DNA from: Aquimarina sp. | GTDB lineage: Bacteria; Bacteroidota; Bacteroidia; Flavobacteriales; Flavobacteriaceae | Reading direction: 5' to 3' | Length of the DNA stretch: 6,509 nucleotides | Assembly: GCA_011524575.1 (NCBI GenBank) | Contig: WTKB01000218.1 | Span: 1-6,509 of the forward strand | Shown: piece by piece, positions 1 to 6,491 of the stretch | How positions within the stretch are numbered: position 1 is the first letter of the stretch | Layout: each line of letters begins with the position of its first letter | The notes under the pieces: model-generated | Told to the model about the DNA's origin: nothing | The model's database searches: none | What the model saw: only the letters and a program-made list of their open reading frames with translations | Program-made: the position numbers and the translations under genes

Positions 1-1412
1 TTTTTAATATACTGTGCATGAGCTTTCCAAAATTTAAAGAGTAATTCATTTTGTTTGATTTGTGCCTCTAAAAATTTAGATTCTCGTACATCTACATAAA
101 ACAAAGAACTTTCACCTGCCTCAAACTTTATTTTTTCTGCCTGTAACATCCGTCCAAAGTTGGTACTCATATCTCCTGCTAAGAGCCACTGGTCGTCATA
201 AGATTTTATCTGTGTTTTGCTTGCAGTAAGTTTATTTTTTAATGTGTTTTTTAGGTCTAATGCCTCCCATTGTGTTTCTTGCACTTTTAACTTTGTGAGC
301 TTAAGTGAAGCACGTTCTTTACGTAAAAACAAGCTCGTATAAAAACCTACACCGAATTTATAATTAGTGTTTAATTCATTTTGATAAGGCTTTGTCAACT
401 CTTGAATCCAAGAATAGCTTAGATTAATTTTAGGCAATAAATTATTTCGATGTAACCGTTGTTGTAAATTCAAGCCTTGTATTTTAAAATCAAAAGCTTT
501 GAGTTTAGGATGGTTGTTAAGTTCTAAGTTTTGCTTTAAAGAAATTTCTTCATATAAAGACTGGATTTCTACTTTTGATAGGGCTTCTGGAGCGGTAGTC
601 GCTTTAATCTCTAATGGCAGTTCGTTGCTAATCCATAAATAATTAGAGGTTTTTAACCTTGCCTTTTGAACATTTAAAGTAGCATCTTGTAAACGTAATG
701 TGTTTTTCTGTAAGTTAACAAATGCCTCCAAAGTATCTATAGCTGCATATTGCCCTGCTTGGTATCCTTGTTTAATTCGAATAAAACGTTGCTTATTATT
801 TTTAATAAATTTTTGAATTAAAATATACTTTTGATGATTTTTAAACCACTCTGCATAAGCTGTACTGGCTTTATAAAGCAATTCACTAATTTGTAATTGT
901 TGTTTTTGTGTTGTTTCTTTTTGATAGATACGAGCTTGCTTAAGAGCAATTATTCGAGGATTAATTAAAGTACCTCTACCTAAATCAAGCTCAACTCCTG
1001 TGGCTAATAACCCACTATCTGGCACAGTAAGGCTTGGGTCAAGGTAATATCCATCATTGTTTTCAAAACCAGCTTTAAAATTTACACCATACCATGTAGG
1101 AATTTTAAATTTAGAGTTTAGAATTTTATAATACGATTTATCCTTAAATTTTTTCTGGTTAAAATCAATTTCTAGTTTAGGATCAATACCTCCCTTTGCT
1201 TTTAAAAGATAGGTATCTGCTTTACTAATTTGTAAATCAGCTTGTTTAGCTACTGGGTGAAAAGTTTTTACGAAGTCTAAGTAGTTTTTAAAACTCAAAG
1301 ATATTGTGGCAGATTCTAAATCTATTGAATTGGTTTGGCTAGTAGGTGGCGTTTGTGCCCATACAGAAAGGAAAGAAAAAAATAAGCTATAAATATATAT
1401 TAAATACCGCAT
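1..1412 (-). CDS. TolC-family outer membrane channel protein, 3' end cut by window edge
   Basis: This frame is open for 470 codons from the ATG at 1412-1410 to the left edge, with no stop, so the last residues lie outside the window. The N-terminus (MRYLIYIYSLFFSFLSVWAQ) is a signal peptide with a probable signal peptidase I cut after Ala19. The mature part is rich in Lys, Gln and Leu and has the two-repeat layout of TolC/OEP proteins. The motif around residues 213-232 (GYQAGQYAAIDTLEA) and its counterpart around 432-451 (AGESSLFYVDVRESKFLEAQ) match the conserved 'G-x-x-s-x-x-D/V-x-x-A' segments of the two repeats. Family members are usually about 420-500 residues, so little is missing. TolC proteins form trimeric outer membrane channels with a periplasmic helical tunnel. 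Lying third behind an ABC-like protein and a HlyD adaptor, this one is probably their exit duct. The substrate cannot be read from the sequence. Confidence 0.88.
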   Translation of the reverse strand, partial: MRYLIYIYSLFFSFLSVWAQTPPTSQTNSIDLESATISLSFKNYLDFVKTFHPVAKQADLQISKADTYLLKAKGGIDPKLEIDFNQKKFKDKSYYKILNSKFKIPTWYGVNFKAGFENNDGYYLDPSLTVPDSGLLATGVELDLGRGTLINPRIIALKQARIYQKETTQKQQLQISELLYKASTAYAEWFKNHQKYILIQKFIKNNKQRFIRIKQGYQAGQYAAIDTLEAFVNLQKNTLRLQDATLNVQKARLKTSNYLWISNELPLEIKATTAPEALSKVEIQSLYEEISLKQNLELNNHPKLKAFDFKIQGLNLQQRLHRNNLLPKINLSYSWIQELTKPYQNELNTNYKFGVGFYTSLFLRKERASLKLTKLKVQETQWEALDLKNTLKNKLTASKTQIKSYDDQWLLAGDMSTNFGRMLQAEKIKFEAGESSLFYVDVRESKFLEAQIKQNELLFKFWKAHAQYIK

Positions 1413-1475
1413 TGTAAATAAAGGCGTTAAAAAAAAGTACTAATTAAAACAATCATTAAGAGAAGATAATAACTC

Positions 1476-2846
1476 TTATTTTTTAGCTTTGTTGTCTTTA
1501 TTATCGGAGGATAACTTTTTGCTTTGTGGAGTATAATAATTTGGAGGAAAACCGTTAAGTTGACGCCAAAATTCATACCACATCGGTACATCTTGTAAAA
1601 GAGCAATAGTTTTTGCACCTGAGCCTGGATGTAATTGTTTAGGCCATTCTTCTTGGCTAGGATCAGGGGCTATTAATATTCGAAATTTCCCATTTTTACT
1701 AATATAATTTTCTATAGCAACTACTTTACCTGCAAAAGTACCATAAGATGCACTCGGCCATCCACTAAAGAAAATAGCAGGCCATCCGTCAAAACGAACA
1801 CGCACACCTACACCTTTGTAAATTAAAGGAATATCGATAGGGGCAATATAAGTTTCTACAGCCAAATCATAACTAGCTGGCATAATATTAATAATCGGTT
1901 GCCCATCTTTAATATTTTCACCTATTCCTCCCACAAGAGTTTTATTAATATACCCTGATTGTGGGGCTTTAATAAAATACATAGCATTACGAATCTGGTA
2001 ATTAGAAGACTGATTTTGAAGCTTAGCTACCTCAGCTTCTGCTTGATACTTTGCAGACTCCGCCGAATAACGATCACTTTCTGACTTAGAAATTTTATCT
2101 GTATAATAAGCATTCAAACGGTTGGATTCCAATTGTAAATTCTCTAATAGATTTTTAGTTATTAAAAACTTATTTTGAGCAGCAGTTAACTTTGAGCGTG
2201 TTTGTTCCTTTTTTAAAGATTTTTCTTCAACATCCTTTCTTGCTTTTAAACCCTGTTGTTCGAGTTGTTCTGCCCGTTTAAATTGAAGATTAGCTATTTC
2301 GTAATTATTAGTACTGGCAACAACCTGCATACTATCACTAACCTTTTTAAGTTGTGTTTGAGTAAATTTATTTAGAAGCTGTTTTTGTTTGATGTTTTGT
2401 TCTTGTCTAAGTGCCTTTACCTGATTTTTTAGAGATTGAATTTTATCGGTATAAGCTGCCATGGAATTTATCTTAGACAGTGCTTGGTTATTTGTACGAG
2501 TAACTAATTGAGGGTCTAAATACGCAGATTTAATTTCAGAGAGATGTAAAATAGTATCTCCTTTATTTACAAAATCACCTTCTTGAACATACCATTTTTC
2601 GATACGCCCTGCAATCTGAGACTGAATAGTTTGTGGGCGCTGATTAGGCTTTAAGGTAGTTACATAACCACTACCACTTACATTTTGAGTCCATGGAAGA
2701 AAAAGAAATACCAATAAAAACACGGAAAACACCATTAACATTCGGTTAAAGTACTTATAATGTGTAGTGCTACATGCCTTTTGGAATGATTTGTATTTAC
2801 TTAAATCTAAAGACTTGTTAATCTTGTTCTTTGATATATTTAACAT
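1476..2846 (-). CDS. HlyD-family periplasmic adaptor (membrane fusion protein)
   Basis: The product is 456 residues. A cytoplasmic N-terminus of about 34 residues leads into one membrane helix (about 35-51, MLMVFSVFLLVFLFLPW). The first half of a lipoyl/barrel-sandwich domain follows (about 57-105, with IAGRIEKWYVQEGDFVNKGD). A long Gln/Lys/Glu-rich coiled coil spans about 115-285. The second lipoyl half starts at about 290 (FIKAPQSGYI), and a beta-barrel region follows to about 420. This is the standard order for HlyD/AprE-type adaptors, which bridge an inner membrane exporter to a TolC channel. The C-terminal part is rich in aromatic residues and contains two GWP motifs (354-356 and 362-364). 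The tail is charged and ends in KAKK. The ATG at 2846 lies 22 bp after the ABC gene stop, and the TolC-type gene starts 63 bp downstream, so all three are probably co-transcribed. No clear Shine-Dalgarno site is seen, which is normal in Bacteroidota. Confidence 0.92.
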   Translation of the reverse strand: MLNISKNKINKSLDLSKYKSFQKACSTTHYKYFNRMLMVFSVFLLVFLFLPWTQNVSGSGYVTTLKPNQRPQTIQSQIAGRIEKWYVQEGDFVNKGDTILHLSEIKSAYLDPQLVTRTNNQALSKINSMAAYTDKIQSLKNQVKALRQEQNIKQKQLLNKFTQTQLKKVSDSMQVVASTNNYEIANLQFKRAEQLEQQGLKARKDVEEKSLKKEQTRSKLTAAQNKFLITKNLLENLQLESNRLNAYYTDKISKSESDRYSAESAKYQAEAEVAKLQNQSSNYQIRNAMYFIKAPQSGYINKTLVGGIGENIKDGQPIINIMPASYDLAVETYIAPIDIPLIYKGVGVRVRFDGWPAIFFSGWPSASYGTFAGKVVAIENYISKNGKFRILIAPDPSQEEWPKQLHPGSGAKTIALLQDVPMWYEFWRQLNGFPPNYYTPQSKKLSSDNKDNKAKK

Positions 2847-2868
2847 CTAATGTGTGTCTTTAAATGAA

Positions 2869-4530
2869 TTAATCAACCAATTTCCCTTGGTGTAATGTTA
2901 AAGTTTTATTACAATACGTATCCCATAAACTACTTCTACTAGCACTCACTAATGCCCAAGGGTGTTTCTTATCACAAAGAAACTTTATAATTTGTCGTGC
3001 TTCATCAGGCTCAAAAAGATCTACAGGATCTTTAAGTAATAAAATTTTAGGTTTTTTAACTATGGCTCTTGCGAGTAGTATTCTATTAGAGATTGTGTAA
3101 GGGATATGTAATCCCTCAGACTGAATCATAGTCTGTAATCCATAAGGTTGTCTTTTTATATAACTTAAAAGCCCTGTACTTTTAAGTGCCCAATACACTT
3201 GTTCTTCAGGAATCTGTTCGCCAAGAGTAATGTTGTTTAAAATAGTTCCTTCAAAAGGTGATTGTCCAGGAAACATCATTCCTATATGATTGTGATACTC
3301 AGATAGGTTTAATGACGACATCGGAGTCTCATTTACATAAAGCGTTCCTGATGTTGGTACTAAAACTCCAGAAATCAACTTTAATAGGGTAGAGCGTCCA
3401 GCACCTGTAGATCCTTTAATTAAAATACGGTCTCCTTGAGTAATTTTTAAAGTTAGAGAATCTACAATATTTTTACCAAAACAGGCATAAGTAAGTTCAT
3501 CTAACTCTAAAACTAAAGATTGATTTTCTTTTCGAAAAGGCAAACTTCCTGTCGCTTTAAAATCTAACTTCATATCCACGACATGACCTATTTTTTCAAT
3601 AGAAGTAAGTACGTCATAATAGGATTCTAAGCCCATAATTACCTTAGTTACCGAATTTATCACTAAAAGAATAATAATTTCAGCAGCGACAAATTGCCCA
3701 ATATTCATCTGTTGATTAAGTACTAATAATCCTCCAATAATCAGTAAACTAGCCGTAACTAATATTTTGAAACCCACTAGTTTCATAAATTGTTGCATCA
3801 ATATTTTGAAGTGAGCTTCTCTAGCATCTAAATATTCTTGTGTATAAGTATCATTTTTTTGCATGGCAAGCTCTGAATATTCAGCAATTTTAAAGCTCAA
3901 AAGAGAACGTGCTATTTCTTGTATCCAATGTGCTACTTTATATTTGGCTTTAGATTCTTTAAGGCTGGTTTCCAATCCACGTCTTGCTGTGTATTTAAAA
4001 ACAACTACTATAAGAACAATTAATAACACTCCAAAAAAGATAAAAAAGGAATGGTAGAAACTAAGAAGTAATAGCCCAAATACAATTTGAAGTACAGCAG
4101 CAGGGAAATCAATTAAGATTTTTGAAAGTGATTTTTGAATAGTTAATGTATCAAAAAATCTATTAGCAAGCTCTGGAGGATAATAATTTCGAAGTTCTTC
4201 AATACTTATTTTGGGAAATCTATATACAAACTCAAAAGATGATCTAATAAAAATCTTTTGTTGCATATTTTCTAAAATACGCTTTTGCATGATTTGTAAA
4301 ACTCCCTGAAAACCAACACCTAAAGTTACTAATATCACCAAAAGAAACCAAGAGGAAGTCACTTGTGCTCCTTGTATAAGATTAATAATAGCCTGTACAC
4401 CAAGAGGTAGTGATAGTGCTACCAAACCATCAAAGATGGCATAATAGAATATGTGTAAAATATCTTTTTTATCAAGTTTAAGTAACCGAATAAGTCTTAT
4501 CCAAGGGGTTCTTTTTTCGACACCTGCCAT
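2869..4530 (-). CDS. ABC exporter-like membrane protein with degenerate ATPase domain
   Basis: The product is 553 residues: a type I exporter membrane domain (about six helices near 24-46, 58-80, 138-158, 160-180, 252-272 and 276-298) fused to a nucleotide-binding domain (about 338-553). There is no N-terminal C39 peptidase domain. The ATPase fold is recognisable from GSTGAGRST (373-381), FEGTILNNITLG (426-437), NRILLARAIVKKPKILLL (482-499) and the terminal LHQGKLVD. Catalytic motifs are altered throughout. The Walker A Lys is Arg379. The signature LSGGQ is IPYTI (476-480). The Walker B Asp is Lys500. The catalytic Glu is Asp501. The H-loop His is Ser531. The Q-loop Gln is replaced by Pro421 or shifted to Gln423. 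I checked these codons on the DNA. The frame has no stop or shift, so selection for a non-catalytic or very weak ATPase role is likely. It is first gene of the operon with the HlyD and TolC partners and probably the inner membrane part of that machine. The start at 4530 is the most upstream ATG supported by family length. Confidence 0.9.
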   Translation of the reverse strand: MAGVEKRTPWIRLIRLLKLDKKDILHIFYYAIFDGLVALSLPLGVQAIINLIQGAQVTSSWFLLVILVTLGVGFQGVLQIMQKRILENMQQKIFIRSSFEFVYRFPKISIEELRNYYPPELANRFFDTLTIQKSLSKILIDFPAAVLQIVFGLLLLSFYHSFFIFFGVLLIVLIVVVFKYTARRGLETSLKESKAKYKVAHWIQEIARSLLSFKIAEYSELAMQKNDTYTQEYLDAREAHFKILMQQFMKLVGFKILVTASLLIIGGLLVLNQQMNIGQFVAAEIIILLVINSVTKVIMGLESYYDVLTSIEKIGHVVDMKLDFKATGSLPFRKENQSLVLELDELTYACFGKNIVDSLTLKITQGDRILIKGSTGAGRSTLLKLISGVLVPTSGTLYVNETPMSSLNLSEYHNHIGMMFPGQSPFEGTILNNITLGEQIPEEQVYWALKSTGLLSYIKRQPYGLQTMIQSEGLHIPYTISNRILLARAIVKKPKILLLKDPVDLFEPDEARQIIKFLCDKKHPWALVSASRSSLWDTYCNKTLTLHQGKLVD

Positions 4531-4543
4531 ACATATTATAAAG

Positions 4544-4551
4544 TAAAGTTA
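4544..4551 (-). promoter_or_regulatory. possible -7 element of the exporter operon
   Basis: On the minus strand this reads TAACTTTA, one base off the Bacteroidota -7 consensus TAnnTTTG. TTG triplets upstream lie about 16 or 24 bases away, and neither spacing is ideal for the -33 element. It sits only 13 bases before the start codon at 4530, so transcripts would have a very short leader. This is a weak pattern match in AT-rich DNA. Confidence 0.22.
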
Positions 4552-4663
4552 AGTAAGGGTTTTCATACAATAACCCAAATCTCCTACATTTAAAAAATAC
4601 TAATTTTCACAAAAATAAGACATAAACTATTAAAAAAGTCACTTTTTCAACGAAGTGTAGCTT

Positions 4664-4819
4664 AGAGCTTGTTTAAAGGCACTACTTTCTGTAATCCAAA
4701 ATTTTAAGAACTTGAATCACTATAAAAGGATTTACATATCTCGATATGCACATCATTTAAAAGAAAACCAAAAGCTTAAACTTTTGAATTACAGTTTGTA
4801 TTCCCTTTAAACAAGCTCT
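4664..4819. repeat. 156-bp imperfect palindrome, MITE-like fold-back element
   Basis: The two 78-bp halves are inverted copies centred between 4741 and 4742. A gapless comparison by eye matches 58 of 78 positions. The outermost 16 bases (AGAGCTTGTTTAAAGG) are perfect, and the centre repeats CATATC/GATATG on either side of two bases. It has no coding capacity. Perfect ends, a diverged interior, small size and intergenic position fit a MITE or other fold-back element mobilised in trans by an IS transposase. No clean target duplication is seen: the flanking triplets, if the ends start at GAGC, are TTA and TCA. If transcribed, it would form one long hairpin. An alternative is a resident regulatory or structural palindrome. 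Confidence 0.75.
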
Positions 4820-4850
4820 CATCTCATATTTTTTTATTTAACAACAATAG

Positions 4851-4881
4851 TACCAATTATAATTTGAAATTATAATTGGTA
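4851..4881. repeat. 31-bp perfect AT-rich palindrome
   Basis: The sequence is an inverted repeat around a single central G at 4866, with 15-bp arms that begin TACCAATTATAATTT. A palindrome with no spacer is typical of a dimeric regulator site, and it can also extrude as a cruciform. It lies about 92-122 bp upstream of the mlaE-like start codon. No binding protein can be named. Confidence 0.7.
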
Positions 4882-4908
4882 TTACAGTAATTTCAAATTA
4901 TAATTGGT
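4852..4908. repeat. inverted plus direct repeat cluster upstream of the mlaE-like gene
   Basis: Bases 4861-4880 and 4889-4908 are direct copies (19 of 20 identical) at a 28-bp period. Bases 4852-4872 are also an exact inverted copy of 4888-4908, giving a 21-bp stem with a 15-base loop. The left arm can therefore pair either with the adjacent copy (the 31-bp palindrome) or with the distal copy, but not both. Together there are three occurrences of the half-site AAATTATAATTGGT or its complement. Two explanations are possible: tandem operator half-sites, or a structured leader if transcription starts upstream. Confidence 0.7.
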
Positions 4909-4932
4909 GTAAACAATATCTAATCTTTTTAG

Positions 4933-4940
4933 TAACTTTA
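4933..4940 (+). promoter_or_regulatory. possible -7 element for the mlaE-mlaF pair
   Basis: TAACTTTA here is one base off the Bacteroidota consensus TAnnTTTG and identical to the candidate on the other strand at 4544-4551. The nearest upstream TTG (4904-4906), at the end of the repeat cluster, is 26 bases away, longer than the usual spacing. If real, transcription would begin near 4947 and the repeat cluster would lie over or just upstream of the -33 region. Confidence 0.25.
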
Positions 4941-4972
4941 ACCCCAGACAAAAAAAAAGACAACAACTATAT

Positions 4973-5710
4973 ATGAGTTATCTGCACCAAATAGGCGCTT
5001 ATTTTTTGATGATAAAAATGGTCTTTACTAGAATGACTAAAGCAAGTGTACTTAAAAAGCTCATCTTTAAAGAAATTGATGATCTTGTAGTAGGCTCAGT
5101 AGGGATTGTAACGTTTATTTCTTTTTTTATCGGTGCTGTAATTGCAATACAAACAGCTTTGAATTTGTCTAGTCCTTTAATTCCTAAAGAACTTATTGGT
5201 TTTGCCTCTAGGCAATCAATGATACTGGAGTTTGCTCCAACTTTTATTTCTGTAATTATGGCTGGAAAAGTAGGGTCTTACATTACATCGAGTATTGGAA
5301 CTATGCGTGTCACAGAACAAATAGATGCGTTAGAAATTATGGGGATCAATGCTTTAAATTACCTTGTTTTCCCTAAAATTATTGCTATGCTCTTTTATCC
5401 ATTTATAATTGCTATAGCCATGTTTGTGGGGATATTTGGAGGTTTTGCAGCAGGTGTATATGGAGGTTTTTTGTCAAAAGCTGAATTTATTAACGGACTT
5501 ACCGAAGATTTTATTCCTTTCCATTTGGTGTATTCTTTTTTAAAAACTTACATTTTTGCTTTTTTCTTAGCAACTATACCTTCTTTTCATGGGTTTTATA
5601 TGAAAGGAGGTGCTTTAGAGGTAGGTAAAGCCAGTACTGTTGCCTTTGTGTGGACTACAGTAGTTATTGTAATTGTCAATTATATTACTACACAACTCCT
5701 ATTAAGTTAA
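4973..5710 (+). CDS. mlaE: MlaE-type lipid ABC transporter permease
   Basis: The product is 245 residues, close to the usual 250-260 of MlaE/YrbE permeases. An amphipathic N-terminal segment is followed by hydrophobic segments near 42-62, 83-104, 133-165, 189-206 and 222-243. The family signature is strong from 86 to 125, including EFAPTFISVIMAGKVGSYI, then GTMRVTEQIDALEIMGIN, and LVFPKI at 131-136. MlaE dimerises in the inner membrane and, with the MlaF ATPase and MCE-domain MlaD, moves phospholipid between inner and outer membranes to keep the outer membrane asymmetric. The partner ATPase gene follows 16 bp after the stop. The leader is A-rich with no Shine-Dalgarno site. In-frame Met codons at 13, 16 and 21 are possible alternative starts, but Met1 gives the expected N-terminal helix. 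The direction of transport in this organism is not determined by sequence. Confidence 0.93.
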   Translation: MSYLHQIGAYFLMIKMVFTRMTKASVLKKLIFKEIDDLVVGSVGIVTFISFFIGAVIAIQTALNLSSPLIPKELIGFASRQSMILEFAPTFISVIMAGKVGSYITSSIGTMRVTEQIDALEIMGINALNYLVFPKIIAMLFYPFIIAIAMFVGIFGGFAAGVYGGFLSKAEFINGLTEDFIPFHLVYSFLKTYIFAFFLATIPSFHGFYMKGGALEVGKASTVAFVWTTVVIVIVNYITTQLLLS

Positions 5711-5726
5711 TATTGAAAATAAAACC

Positions 5727-6491
5727 ATGATTGAAGTAACTGATATTCGTAAAAGTTTTGGAGATAACCACGTACTTAATGGGATTTCAACAAATTTCGA
5801 AAAATCAAAAACAAATTTAATTATTGGTACTAGTGGGAGTGGAAAAACCGTATTTTTAAAATGCCTTTTAGGACTTTTCGATGTGGATAAAGGAGTCATA
5901 AGTTATGATGGTAAGGCTTATGGAGATTTAGACATCTCACAAAAAAGAGACCTGCGTATGCAAATGGGAATGGTTTTTCAAGGAAGTGCATTATTTGACT
6001 CCATGACGGTTAAAGAAAATGTCATGTTTCCTTTAGAAATGTTCACAAAGCAATCCAAAAGCGAGATGGAAGATCGGGTAGCGAAAATTTTGAAAAGAGT
6101 TAATTTAGATCAAGCACATCATAAATTACCTTCAGAAATTAGTGGAGGAATGCAAAAAAGAGTAGCTATTGCAAGGGCAGTAGTTACGCGTCCCAAATAT
6201 TTATTTTGTGATGAACCAAACTCTGGACTTGACCCTAAGACTTCTATTGTAATAGATAATCTTATTCAAGAGCTTACTAAAGAATACGATATTACGACCA
6301 TTATCAATACCCATGATATGAATTCTGTAATGGAAATTGGAGAAAAAATTATTTTTCTGAAAAATGGCTATTTGGAATGGCAGGGTGATAAATCTCAAGT
6401 ATTTAAAACAGACAATAAAGCGGTAACAGATTTTATTTATTCTTCTAATTTATTTAGAAAAGTACGAGAAGCTCAAAATAGAGGCTTTTAG
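5727..6491 (+). CDS. mlaF: MlaF-type lipid ABC transporter ATPase
   Basis: The product is 254 residues, a single soluble nucleotide-binding domain of normal MlaF length (about 250-270). All catalytic motifs are present: Walker A GTSGSGKT (34-41, Lys40), Q-loop Gln85 in MVFQGSALF, signature ISGGM (138-142) followed by QKRVAIARA, Walker B YLFCDEP (158-164, Asp162 and catalytic Glu163), D-loop SGLDP (166-170) and H-loop His196 in NTHDM. The Met after SGG and the FQGSALFDSMTV stretch are typical of the MlaF branch. It would power the permease encoded just upstream, and the 16-bp gap implies co-transcription and matched dosage. It also serves as an internal contrast for the degenerate ATPase domain encoded on the other strand. 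The MCE-domain partner is not in the window; only 18 bases remain after the stop. Confidence 0.95.
   Translation: MIEVTDIRKSFGDNHVLNGISTNFEKSKTNLIIGTSGSGKTVFLKCLLGLFDVDKGVISYDGKAYGDLDISQKRDLRMQMGMVFQGSALFDSMTVKENVMFPLEMFTKQSKSEMEDRVAKILKRVNLDQAHHKLPSEISGGMQKRVAIARAVVTRPKYLFCDEPNSGLDPKTSIVIDNLIQELTKEYDITTIINTHDMNSVMEIGEKIIFLKNGYLEWQGDKSQVFKTDNKAVTDFIYSSNLFRKVREAQNRGF

Larger units (their letters stand above)
4531..4972. other. 442-bp non-coding divergent control region
   Basis: No convincing gene lies between the minus-strand exporter operon and the plus-strand mla-like pair. The stretch must hold the promoters for both. From left to right it contains a possible minus promoter next to 4530, a short odd palindrome (4633-4647), a 156-bp fold-back element (4664-4819), an AT-rich repeat cluster (4851-4908) and an A-rich leader up to the start codon at 4973. 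No rho-independent terminator, tRNA or known riboswitch was recognised. Confidence 0.8.

Noticed and set aside
1457..1478. Small inverted repeat TAAGAG/CTCTTA at the end of the HlyD-type gene, a possible terminator
   Set aside because: The stem is only 6 bp, all but two pairs A/T, with a 10-base loop and no T-run directly after it on the minus strand. It overlaps the stop codon, and the next gene starts 63 bp on, so read-through is more likely.
1427..1618. Minus-strand 63-codon open frame overlapping the end of the HlyD-type gene
   Set aside because: It is mostly inside the adaptor coding sequence in another frame. The hydrophobic content reflects AT-rich sequence, and there is no upstream initiation signal.
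3394..3396. Sequencing error as the explanation for the altered Walker A lysine
   Set aside because: The codon is CGC, more than one base from AAA or AAG. Four further motifs in the same domain are altered in frame, so isolated errors cannot explain the pattern.
3863..4057. Plus-strand 64-codon open frame inside the ABC-like gene
   Set aside because: It lies wholly opposite the well-supported membrane domain, has no family resemblance and no initiation signal, so it is a shadow of the real gene.
5702..6398. Minus-strand open frames of about 65 codons opposite the MlaF-type gene
   Set aside because: They are antisense to a strongly conserved ATPase gene and show no recognisable domain.
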